Shown here: piece by piece, positions 33,298 through 40,479 of the stretch
Layout: every line of letters starts with the position of its first letter
How positions within the stretch are numbered: position 1 is the first letter of the stretch
Assembly (NCBI GenBank): GCA_020073015.1
Contig: JAIQFZ010000054.1
Span: 1 to 43,749, forward strand
Source: Terriglobia bacterium
GTDB taxonomy: Bacteria; Acidobacteriota; Terriglobia; Terriglobales; Acidobacteriaceae
Direction of reading: 5' to 3'
Length of the DNA: 43,749 nucleotides
The notes under the pieces: generated by a model
Databases searched by the model: none
What the model was told of the DNA's origin: nothing
The model's input: only the letters and a program-made list of their open reading frames with translations
Position numbers and translations under genes: made by a program

Positions 33298-34728
33298 TCA
33301 CTTCCAGCTCCAGTTGGGCTGGGTGTTGTTGCCGGTAAAGGTTAACTGCTTCACAGTGGTGCCGTCGGCCAGCATCGTCCAGATTTGGTCGCTGCCGGAA
33401 CGGTGCGATTGAAACACGATATGCCGGCCATCGGGCGACCAGCACGGAAAATCGTTTCGTCCAGCATCATGCGTGAGCTGCACCCACTGCTTGCTGGCGA
33501 CGTCCATCAAGTACAGATCATTCGAGCCGGGTTCGCCGGGGCCATACTTGCGTGCCCAGGAGAAGGTCAGAAACTGGCCGTTGGGCGACCAGTTGGGCGA
33601 GACGGCGTAGCCCTGGTCGGTGACGCGCTGCACGTTCGTGCCGTCGGCTTCCATGGTGTAGATCTGCGGCAGGCCCGTGCGTCCGCTGACGAACGCGATT
33701 TGCGCGCCGGTCTTGCGGTTCCAGGTGGGCGAGACGTCCGGACCCTGGCCGTTGGTTAGGCGGCGCAGGTTGCCGCCGGAAGAGTCGGCGACAAAAATGT
33801 TGGGATAGCCGCTTCGTGAAGAGGAGAAGGCCAACTTGCCGTCGGGCGACCAGGAGGGCGACAGGTTCATTCCTCCGAAGCGCGGGAAGCTGACCATGCG
33901 ATTCAAGTCGAAGGAATACATCATGATCTCCCAGCCGCTCTTGGTGACGGAACTGAAGGCGAGGCGGGAGCTGTCGGGCGAGATGCGCGGCGAGAGCGAG
34001 ATGCTTCCCATGTGCGTGACGGCGTGCTGATTGGCGCCATCGTAGTCCATGGTCCAGATTTCCTTGTGGCCGCTACGCTCGCTGACGAAATAGATTCTGC
34101 TTTCGGCAATGCCGGGGATGCCTCCGCCGAGGCGAAAGATGATTTCGTCGGCGAACTTGTGCGCGATGACGCGCACCGCGTCGCTTGTCGCCGCATCACT
34201 GTACTGCTTGCCCAGGACTTGCGGCGAGGCTTGATTTTTGACGTCGTAGAGCCATCCCTGCAGAGTAACTTTGTCGGCGGTGGCGCCGAGGTTGCCGAAG
34301 GCCAGCATCGAGGCATTCGGGGGCGGCGAGTTCCAAGCGGAGAAATTGACTTCAGTTGGCTGCCCGGGGACTTGGAGGGGATAAAAGCTCTTGGAAACCA
34401 GGTCGAAGATGCCGGCGTTGTCGAGATCGTTCCAGAGCGTGTCGTTGAACGTCTTCAGCAGGTCGGTGTTCTTGGCATCCTGGGTCGAGGGCTTGAAGTC
34501 GGAGGCGGCGAGGCGGACTTTCTCGACGCCGAGTCCGGTACCGGTGCGAATCCAGTCCTGTGCGGAACTGGTGGCCGCCAGCAACAGCGACAATGCGACA
34601 ACGATGAGAAACGAGTATGGGCGGCCCAGCTGGGATGTTCTATCGTGGCGCGACGTAATCCCCTTGCCTGGAGAACGAAATTGTTTCTCTCTTATGGGAT
34701 GCCGAATGGGGCGAGTTGCGTTGCTCAA
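33298..34728 (-). CDS. tolB: Tol-Pal system beta-propeller protein
   Basis: Periplasmic protein that binds Pal and TolA. A TTG at 34728 is chosen as start because AGGAG lies 6 nt upstream of it; the product has 476 residues. An unusually long, basic N-terminus (about 45 residues) precedes the hydrophobic signal segment PYSFLIVVALSLLLAATSSA. The TolB N-domain (from about 60) is followed by a six-bladed propeller with repeated SPxxSPDG-type motifs: LSPSWSPDGKLAFSSSRSG, DVSPTWNRKTG, AVSPNWSPNGQF and DFPCWSPDGRHIVFQS. The gene lies downstream of the TolA/TonB gene. Confidence 0.93.
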   Translation of the reverse strand: MSNATRPIRHPIREKQFRSPGKGITSRHDRTSQLGRPYSFLIVVALSLLLAATSSAQDWIRTGTGLGVEKVRLAASDFKPSTQDAKNTDLLKTFNDTLWNDLDNAGIFDLVSKSFYPLQVPGQPTEVNFSAWNSPPPNASMLAFGNLGATADKVTLQGWLYDVKNQASPQVLGKQYSDAATSDAVRVIAHKFADEIIFRLGGGIPGIAESRIYFVSERSGHKEIWTMDYDGANQHAVTHMGSISLSPRISPDSSRLAFSSVTKSGWEIMMYSFDLNRMVSFPRFGGMNLSPSWSPDGKLAFSSSRSGYPNIFVADSSGGNLRRLTNGQGPDVSPTWNRKTGAQIAFVSGRTGLPQIYTMEADGTNVQRVTDQGYAVSPNWSPNGQFLTFSWARKYGPGEPGSNDLYLMDVASKQWVQLTHDAGRNDFPCWSPDGRHIVFQSHRSGSDQIWTMLADGTTVKQLTFTGNNTQPNWSWK

Positions 34729-34820
34729 TGTTTGCTCCTGGAGCGTCGTGCTCTGTTCGTCGTCTGTAAAGTTACGTCTCGCTATGCTCGGCTGGACGGG
34801 CGAGGAGGCCCGTCTCTCCA

Positions 34821-35600
34821 CTACCTTTTATAGTCGAACCAGAATTCTACTGACACCCGGCTGCCGGAATAATCGGACGGCAACGGACCGAAGGTGTCGA
34901 TGCGCTGAATGGCACGCATGGCTGATATATCCAGCGACGGCACGCCGCTCGACTGTTCAATCTGCACGTTCGCCGGATGGCCATCGCGGCCGATGTCAAA
35001 CGTCAGGTACACACGATTGGCCTGCGTGATCCGCGGATCGATTTCATACTTCAGCCAGTTCTCGGAAACCTTCCGCTGCACGCTCTGCACATACCAGGAG
35101 AAACGGTTACCGAAATCGCCGCCGCCGCCGGTGAATCCGAATCCGCCCTTGGCGCCGCCGGCATTGAACATGGTATAGGGTCCGCTGACGGGGCCACCCT
35201 CGCCATACGGAACTTGATTCGATTCCGGTAGTTCCGGTTCCGGTTTGCGTTTGGTGGCGCTCGTCACCGGCTTGGGCTTGGTCTTCGTGCTTTTGTCGGG
35301 GATCGGGATCGCTTCGGGTTCTTTCTCCTCAACCTTGGGCTGCGACTGCGAGAGGCCCTTGGATTCGGTGGCCAGCACATTCGTGGTCTCAACCTTCGGT
35401 GCGGGCAAGGGAACCGAACTCACCAGCGTCGCGCCCATGGCATCGCCGCCACCGCCGCTGCCCCAGCCTTGGCCGCGAGTTCCGTGTACGAACAGGGTGT
35501 AGAAAACGACGAAGGCGGTGAACGCCAAGTGCAATCCGATTGACCAGCCGAGGGGCCGGGTGAGTCCGCGGTGTTCGGAATAAATGTCAGCGCTTGCCAT
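34821..35600 (-). CDS. TonB C-terminal domain protein, TolA-like
   Basis: Energy-transducing link between TolQR and the outer membrane. The 259-residue protein has one N-terminal membrane helix (LGWSIGLHLAFTAFVVFYTL), a Gly-rich then Pro/Lys/Glu-rich periplasmic spacer and a TonB-type C-terminal domain (VYLTFDIGRDGHPANVQIEQ onward, with SLDISAMRAIQRIDTFGPLP). In this cluster it most likely plays the TolA role. It starts at ATG 35600, overlapping the end of tolR by 14 bp. The C-terminal fold is TonB-like by motif, so a TonB function is possible. Confidence 0.85.
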   Translation of the reverse strand: MASADIYSEHRGLTRPLGWSIGLHLAFTAFVVFYTLFVHGTRGQGWGSGGGGDAMGATLVSSVPLPAPKVETTNVLATESKGLSQSQPKVEEKEPEAIPIPDKSTKTKPKPVTSATKRKPEPELPESNQVPYGEGGPVSGPYTMFNAGGAKGGFGFTGGGGDFGNRFSWYVQSVQRKVSENWLKYEIDPRITQANRVYLTFDIGRDGHPANVQIEQSSGVPSLDISAMRAIQRIDTFGPLPSDYSGSRVSVEFWFDYKR

Positions 35601-36012
35601 GGGAATCAATGGGCTGCGTCACGATGCTTACGTTGCTGATGCCGGCCTGCTTGATGGCGTCCATAACGGTGGCGAAGGCGCCGAAGGGGACGTCTTCATC
35701 GGAGCGCAGGTAGATGGACTGGTGCTGCGGGTCGCGAATTCGTTGTTTCAGCTTGGCGCCGATCTGGTTGATGTTGATGGGATCGTTGCCGAGGAAGACT
35801 TTTTGCGATTTGTCGATGCTGATGACGAGGCGCTCTTCGGTGATTTCTTTCACGGTGCGCGTGTGAGGCACGTTGACTTCGATGCCCGACTGGAGCACCG
35901 GAGCGGTCACCATGAAAATGATGAGCAGAACGAGAACAACATCGACCAGGGGTGTGACATTGATATCGGAGAGTGCCGTCTGGGTGCGTCCGTTGGCGGT
36001 GGTGAAGGCCAT
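35587..36012 (-). CDS. tolR: ExbD/TolR-family biopolymer transport protein
   Basis: Proton-motive-force coupling subunit, 141 residues. One membrane helix (LVDVVLVLLIIFMVTAPVL) carries the essential Asp of the LVD motif. The preceding INVTPLVD and the periplasmic RSDEDVPFGAFATVMDAIKQ are diagnostic. Its ATG shares one base with the tolQ stop (TGATG), so translation is coupled. The neighbours tolB and pal favour the Tol rather than the Exb assignment. Confidence 0.93.
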   Translation of the reverse strand: MAFTTANGRTQTALSDINVTPLVDVVLVLLIIFMVTAPVLQSGIEVNVPHTRTVKEITEERLVISIDKSQKVFLGNDPININQIGAKLKQRIRDPQHQSIYLRSDEDVPFGAFATVMDAIKQAGISNVSIVTQPIDSHGKR

Positions 36013-36719
36013 CAGCGACGCGCCTCCGTGGTTGCGGGAGTCTGCTGGCGCTCGACCAGGTTGAGCATTTCGAGCGTGAAGTCGTCGTTGCGCGCGGCCA
36101 GTTCGCGGATGGAGCCATTGATCAGGTTGTAGGCAATGACGGCCGGGATCGCGGCGGCGAGACCAGCGGCGGTCGTGATCAGCGCCTCGGAAATTCCGGG
36201 GGCGACGGCGCGCAGAGTGGCGGCGCCCGCCGTGCCGAGTCCGTGGAAGGCGTCAATGATTCCCCAGACCGTTCCAAAGAGTCCGACGAAGGGAGTAACG
36301 GCTCCGGTGATCGCTAGCCACGGGACGTTGCGTTCCAGGCGTGTGATTTCCTCCGACGATGCGATCTGCATGGAACGCTGGATCGAGGTCAGATTGTGGA
36401 TGCCGCCAGTCATGCCCATCTGGCGCTTGAATTCCTCGACTGCGCCTTCGAAGACGCCGACCAGCGGGCTGGGGCGGAACTGATTAGCGACGGAGGCGAC
36501 GTCTTGCATGCGCTGCGCTTTGCGGAAAGTGCGCACGAAGCGGCCGCTCTGGGTGCGGGCGCGGCTGATCAGGCGCCATTTCGAGAGGATCACAGCCCAG
36601 GAAAGCACGCTGAAGGCGATCAGCAGCGCTAGGACGGTCTTGGCAACCGCACCGGTTTGAAGGACGAGATCGACGATTTCGCCGCCGACAAACAGCAAAA
36701 GAACTGAGGCAAGATGCAT
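36012..36719 (-). CDS. tolQ: MotA/TolQ/ExbB-family proton channel
   Basis: Inner-membrane channel subunit, 235 residues. Three helices are visible: TVLALLIAFSVLSWAVILSK near residues 28-47, WLAITGAVTPFVGLFGTVWG near 135-155, and ALITTAAGLAAAIPAVIAYN near 180-200. The conserved TPFVGLFGTVWGIIDAF is diagnostic. ATG 36719 is used; the in-frame extension upstream includes the putative promoter and lacks homologous sequence. It is the first gene of tolQ-tolR-tolA-tolB-pal-cpoB. Confidence 0.92.
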   Translation of the reverse strand: MHLASVLLLFVGGEIVDLVLQTGAVAKTVLALLIAFSVLSWAVILSKWRLISRARTQSGRFVRTFRKAQRMQDVASVANQFRPSPLVGVFEGAVEEFKRQMGMTGGIHNLTSIQRSMQIASSEEITRLERNVPWLAITGAVTPFVGLFGTVWGIIDAFHGLGTAGAATLRAVAPGISEALITTAAGLAAAIPAVIAYNLINGSIRELAARNDDFTLEMLNLVERQQTPATTEARR

Positions 36720-36724
36720 TGGCG

Positions 36725-36750
36725 TTAGGGGAACCCTAATGAGAATTATA
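36725..36750 (-). promoter_or_regulatory. Promoter and palindrome before tolQ
   Basis: On the minus strand TATAAT (36750-36745) is followed by the perfect palindrome TTAGGG-TTC-CCCTAA (36739-36725), which would sit at the transcription start, 5 bp before the tolQ ATG. It could be an operator or a small hairpin masking AGGG. No good -35 is seen. Confidence 0.4.
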
Positions 36751-36865
36751 GACGAAGGTGACGGGCGGATTTGGGAGTGTATCCCATCGGTCAACGCTCC
36801 TGTCCCTCAAACGACTCCACCGGAGAGCGGGCGGAGCACGCGGGCAGAAGCATCTTTGACGCCCA

Positions 36866-37804
36866 TCAGGGACTTGGGATCGCGGCTGCCGTTTCGTTCG
36901 AGTAGGCACTCTGCTGGCCGGCGCCATCGACGGCGGTGGTTACGTAGTAGTAGGTGGTTCCAGCCGCGACCGTGGAATCGGTGTAGTTGGTGGCAGCGCC
37001 GAGCGCGGCATTGATCTGCTGGTAAGGGCCGCCATGCTTGGTGCCACGGTAGATGTCGTAGCCGACGACACTGGGGTCGGTTTCCTGCCAGGTGAGGTCC
37101 GCGCTGTGGGCGCCCGGTGCCACGCCAGTGCCCGTCAACTGTTCCGCCGCGGGTGAGACGACCGCGTTGCTGAAGTATCCCACCTTGCCGGAGGCTGTGC
37201 CGGACTGGTTCGGGGTGAACTGGAGCGTGGCCTGGATGCGTTGTCCGGACGGGATGGTGACGGGCAGGGTCAGTCCCTGAATGGAGAACTCCGAACTGGT
37301 CAACTGGTCGGTGGAAATGGCGACGTCTCCGTAGGCGGCCGAGAGCGTGGTGGAGAGGGTGGCGCTCTGTCCGACGGTGACGTTGCCGAAGTTCAAGGTC
37401 GAAGGAGATACGGTCAACTGCGGTCCGGAGACACCGGTTCCTGCGACCGGCATCGAGAGGCTTTTGTTGAGCGCAGTACTGACCAGTGTGAACGTGCCGG
37501 TGACGTGTCCGGCCGCCGCGGGCTTGAAAAGGATGGGCAACTGGACGGTCTTGCCGGGGAGGATCGTGAGCGGCAAGGAGAAGCTGCCAAATCTGAACTC
37601 ACTTCCCTGTTTTGACTTGGAAGTGATGCGCAGAGACTTTGTTCCGGTATTGGTGAGGTGGATCGTAAAGGAACTGGGGGTGCCAACTTCAACCTTGCCG
37701 TAAGCGTGACTGCAGGGTTTGCATTGCAGTTGCTGGGCCCAGGCACGCGCGGGCGGCAAGGAAGATAGCAATAGTGCGAGCGCCATCAGGGGGAAGAATC
37801 GCAT
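36866..37804 (-). CDS. Secreted protein with two Ig-like (ASPM/SPD-2/Hydin type) domains and a fibronectin III domain
   Basis: A 312-residue exported protein. The signal peptide is MRFFPLMALALLLSSLPPAR. Two beta-sandwich repeats follow: SSFTIHLTNTGTKSLRI to FKPAAAGHVTGTFTL, then PSTLNFGNVTVGQSATL to FTPNQSGTASGKV. A FN3 domain ends the protein (ADLTWQETDPSVVGYDIYRG with TTYYYVTTAVDGAGQQS). The role is probably adhesion or surface scaffolding. There is no anchor or catalytic motif. It has the same strand as the tol cluster, 146 bp upstream of tolQ, but is probably independent. Confidence 0.82.
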   Translation of the reverse strand: MRFFPLMALALLLSSLPPARAWAQQLQCKPCSHAYGKVEVGTPSSFTIHLTNTGTKSLRITSKSKQGSEFRFGSFSLPLTILPGKTVQLPILFKPAAAGHVTGTFTLVSTALNKSLSMPVAGTGVSGPQLTVSPSTLNFGNVTVGQSATLSTTLSAAYGDVAISTDQLTSSEFSIQGLTLPVTIPSGQRIQATLQFTPNQSGTASGKVGYFSNAVVSPAAEQLTGTGVAPGAHSADLTWQETDPSVVGYDIYRGTKHGGPYQQINAALGAATNYTDSTVAAGTTYYYVTTAVDGAGQQSAYSNETAAAIPSP

Positions 37805-37956
37805 GCGCTTTATCTTCTGGAAGCGTGAAGAATGGAGGCAAACTCGGAAGTGCAACAATGCCCATTTTGGTAACTCGATAGGACGTAGGCGGTGCGCGCC
37901 GTCGGGCAGGGGCGGCCTGTGCTATGCTGCGCGTAATCCGCGATTCCAGGATTCTT

Positions 37957-39666
37957 GTGCTGGCCGAACTTCGACTCGAAAATTACGCCGTCATTGACAA
38001 CGTGGTGGTTGAGTTCGCCGCTGGACTGAACCTGCTGACGGGGGAAACCGGGGCGGGGAAGTCGATCCTGATTGATGCCCTGGGGTTGCTGCTGGGCGAG
38101 AAGGCGTCATCGGAAGTGATTCGGACGGGCGCGGAGCGGGCGGTGGTGGCGGCCGTGTTTGAGAGCGAGGGCTCGGCGCTCCGTGCCATCGAAGAAATCC
38201 TGGAAAACAATGGGCTGGATTCCGATGGTTCCTCGCTCATTCTGCGGCGCGAAATTGCGGCGGGTGGCAAGGGTCGGGTCTTCATCAATAATCAGCCGGC
38301 GACCGTTGCGGTGCTAAAGCAGATTGCGTCACACCTGGCGGTTGTCCATGCGCAGAACGAATCCATCGTGAACTTCGATGCGGCGGCCCGGCAGGAACTG
38401 CTCGATGCATACGCCGGAGTCGAGTTGAAAGAAGTGTCTGAGGCCTTCACGAACTGGAAGGGCATTCGCGAGCGCATTGCGGAACTGGAGCACGACGAAG
38501 CCAACCGGATGCGGCTGCTGGACCTGTGGAATTTTCAGTGCCGCGAGATCGAAGAGGCGCACCTGCAGGCCGGAGAAGACGAGCGCCTGGAGGTCGAGAA
38601 GCGAGTTCTCGCGAATGCGGAGAAGATTTACGGCGCGGCCATGCACGCCTTTGATCTGCTCTATGAGGGAGACGCCTCGACGTCTTCGAGCTTGCGGGCG
38701 GCGCAGAAGCACGTGGAAGAGTTGGCCCGGTATGAGCCGAAGTTTCAGGAGGCGCGGGCGGCACTGGAGTCGGCGCGGATCAGCGTGGAAGATGTGGGCG
38801 CAACGCTGCGCGATTACGCTGGGGGGATTCAGGCATCCCCAGAGCGGTTGGCTGAACTCGAAGAGCGTCTGGCGCTGCTGGATCGGCTGAAAAGGAAGTA
38901 CGGGCCAACGCTGGAGAATGTGATGGCTCTAGGCGAAGAAGTTCGCCGCAAACTGAATGAAATGGAGAATAAAGATCAAGTACTGCTTGAACTGCGAGCG
39001 AAGCTGGAGGCGGCGGCTGAGGAATATCGGAAGGCGGCGCGCGGTGTTTCGCGAAAGCGGACGGATTCGGGGCGAAAGTTAGAAAAACTGGTCGAGGCAG
39101 AGATCAACGATCTTGCCATGCGGGCCAGTTTTCGAATTGCGGTCGAAGAACACGAGGGCGAAGAGCACTGGATGGCGTCGGGCATCAATCAGGTGATCTA
39201 TCGGATTGCGCCGAATGCCGGGGAGACGATGCGTCCGCTGGAGCAGATCGCGTCGGGCGGGGAGTTGTCGCGGGTCATGCTGGCGCTGAAGGCGAGCGTG
39301 GAGGCGGGTAAGAGAAGTGTGGCGCGGGCGCCCTCGCCCGCGTCGAAGGCGGCGCAGCGCACGCTGGTGTTCGACGAAATCGATACCGGAATCGGCGGAC
39401 GGGCGGCAGAGGCGGTGGGGAGGAAGTTGAAGGCCTTGTCGAAAGCGAACCAGGTGCTGTGCGTGACCCACCTGCCGCAGATCGCGACGTTTGCCGATTA
39501 TCACTATTTGATTGAGAAGCGCGAGACTTCCGGGCGGACGAAGACTTCAGTGCGCCTGATTACGGGCGAGGAACGCACCGAGGAAGTGGCGCGCATGCTG
39601 TCTGGGGCGAAGCTGACGGAGACTTCGCGGAAGCATGCGGAGCAGATGATTCGGGCGAATGGGTGA
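37957..39666 (+). CDS. recN: DNA repair protein RecN
   Basis: SMC-like ATPase in double-strand break repair, 569 residues. GTG 37957 is chosen because CCAGG lies 6 nt upstream and the product then starts MLAELRLENYAVIDNV, the usual RecN N-terminus; ATG 37924 would add 11 residues. Walker A GETGAGKS is at 29-36; a long coiled coil spans about 150-370; the ABC signature SGGELSRVMLALK is followed by Walker B TLVFDEIDTGIGG. Between these, about residues 449-468 (GKRSVARAPSPASKAAQR) are longer than usual and are encoded by a copy of the window's REP-like repeat. Its 3' end is repeated at 42634-42720. Confidence 0.94.
   Translation: MLAELRLENYAVIDNVVVEFAAGLNLLTGETGAGKSILIDALGLLLGEKASSEVIRTGAERAVVAAVFESEGSALRAIEEILENNGLDSDGSSLILRREIAAGGKGRVFINNQPATVAVLKQIASHLAVVHAQNESIVNFDAAARQELLDAYAGVELKEVSEAFTNWKGIRERIAELEHDEANRMRLLDLWNFQCREIEEAHLQAGEDERLEVEKRVLANAEKIYGAAMHAFDLLYEGDASTSSSLRAAQKHVEELARYEPKFQEARAALESARISVEDVGATLRDYAGGIQASPERLAELEERLALLDRLKRKYGPTLENVMALGEEVRRKLNEMENKDQVLLELRAKLEAAAEEYRKAARGVSRKRTDSGRKLEKLVEAEINDLAMRASFRIAVEEHEGEEHWMASGINQVIYRIAPNAGETMRPLEQIASGGELSRVMLALKASVEAGKRSVARAPSPASKAAQRTLVFDEIDTGIGGRAAEAVGRKLKALSKANQVLCVTHLPQIATFADYHYLIEKRETSGRTKTSVRLITGEERTEEVARMLSGAKLTETSRKHAEQMIRANG
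39317..39343. repeat. REP-like palindrome inside recN, copy 5
   Basis: The 27 bases starting GTGTGGCGCGGGC match the reverse complement of copy 1 (15252-15280) at 23 of 27 positions by eye. Left arm GCGGGCG and right arm CGCCCGC still pair. It is read in frame as VARAPSPAS in the loop before Walker B. Confidence 0.7.
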
Positions 39667-39735
39667 GTGGTTGCACTATGAACAGTCCACGCTAGCTGGG
39701 ACGTTGTACAGACTGATGCCCTCTGTGATTCTCAG

Positions 39736-39762
39736 GAAGGCCGGGGTACGCACCCGGCCTTC
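39736..39762. terminator. Hairpin between convergent recN and secreted-protein gene
   Basis: GAAGGCCGGG (39736-39745) and CCCGGCCTTC (39753-39762) form a perfect 10-bp stem with a 7-nt loop. It lies 69 bp after recN and 15 bp after the stop of the opposing gene. T-tracts are absent, so termination is likely but not certain. Confidence 0.6.
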
Positions 39763-39777
39763 CCCCGATGGCTCGTT

Positions 39778-40191
39778 TCAGCGTCCCAGATACATGGTGA
39801 CATGCTGCGGTTCGCGGTTCTTCGCCAGCATCAGTTCCGATGGATGCTGCAGCATGATCCGGCCAGTCTCATAGCCTGGCGTCCAGATCTCACTCACATA
39901 GTAGTGGCCGCCATAGCGATGGAAGACAAGTTTGTACTTGTCCGCAGCTCCCGGTTTCTGGATCGGCAGGCTGGTGATGAATACGTTTACGTTTCCATCC
40001 GCGCTGCGGAACGACAGCTTTCCCGGCTGTGCGACGACCCGCACCGTGTATTCGCCCGCCGGCACCAGTCGATCGCCGACCACGAAGGCGAACGGCGTTC
40101 TGAAAGTGAGTGGCTCGGTTGACTGCGCGTTCGCCATTCCCACGGCGAGCCCGACGATCACTACGAGAAGCGCGATTGCTTTGCTTTTCAT
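39778..40191 (-). CDS. Small secreted protein of unknown function
   Basis: A 137-residue protein with the signal peptide MKSKAIALLVVIVGLAVGMANA, then a compact beta-rich domain: FRTPFAFVVGDRLVPAGEYT, SADGNVNVF, HRYGGHYYVSEIWTPG and a C-terminus rich in Glu, Lys and Arg. I recall similar short proteins as frequent in Acidobacteriota but do not know a function. AAGGAGG lies 6 nt before ATG 40191, the best ribosome site in the window, so it is probably well expressed. It is divergent from the winged-helix/propeller gene. Confidence 0.75.
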   Translation of the reverse strand: MKSKAIALLVVIVGLAVGMANAQSTEPLTFRTPFAFVVGDRLVPAGEYTVRVVAQPGKLSFRSADGNVNVFITSLPIQKPGAADKYKLVFHRYGGHYYVSEIWTPGYETGRIMLQHPSELMLAKNREPQHVTMYLGR

Positions 40192-40204
40192 AAGTCCTCC
40201 TTAT

Positions 40205-40264
40205 GGTTCCCTGGATTTTCTGGGAACCTGCGCGCACTATCGGGCGAGTCGCTTTCCGGATCAA
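40205..40264 (-). promoter_or_regulatory. Promoter and leader hairpin of the secreted-protein gene
   Basis: On the minus strand TTGATC (40264-40259), a 17-bp spacer and GATAGT (40241-40236) form a plausible sigma-70 promoter. The leader then carries GGTTCCC/GGGAACC arms (40228-40222 and 40211-40205) just before the ribosome site. Confidence 0.45.
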
Positions 40265-40334
40265 TACACTGCAGATAGATCGGAGGTGAGATAGAAGTAT
40301 CCGGCTAAGTGGCTGGAGAGGCAGTTCTTAATCG

Positions 40335-40348
40335 CCTGTATATACAGG
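40335..40348. promoter_or_regulatory. Perfect 14-bp palindrome, candidate operator
   Basis: CCTGTATATACAGG lies in the 288-bp divergent gap, 132 bp before the winged-helix gene. It is shorter than the E. coli LexA box (CTG-N10-CAG; here CTG-N6-CAG), so a dimeric regulator other than E. coli-type LexA is more likely. Confidence 0.4.
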
Positions 40349-40479
40349 ACCAGAACACCAGGCACAATAACGAGAGCTTCCAGTCATGCGCTAAATGGGA
40401 ATAGAATTCAGAACAGACCGCCGGGATATTGAAGTGTGCAGTCTGTCAGTCGCTAACCTTGGCGGAACGGGGCAGCTGT

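Noticed and set aside
40335-40348. LexA (SOS) box
   Set aside because: The half-sites CTG and CAG are separated by 6 bp instead of 10, so it does not fit the E. coli-type box; listed only as an unidentified operator.
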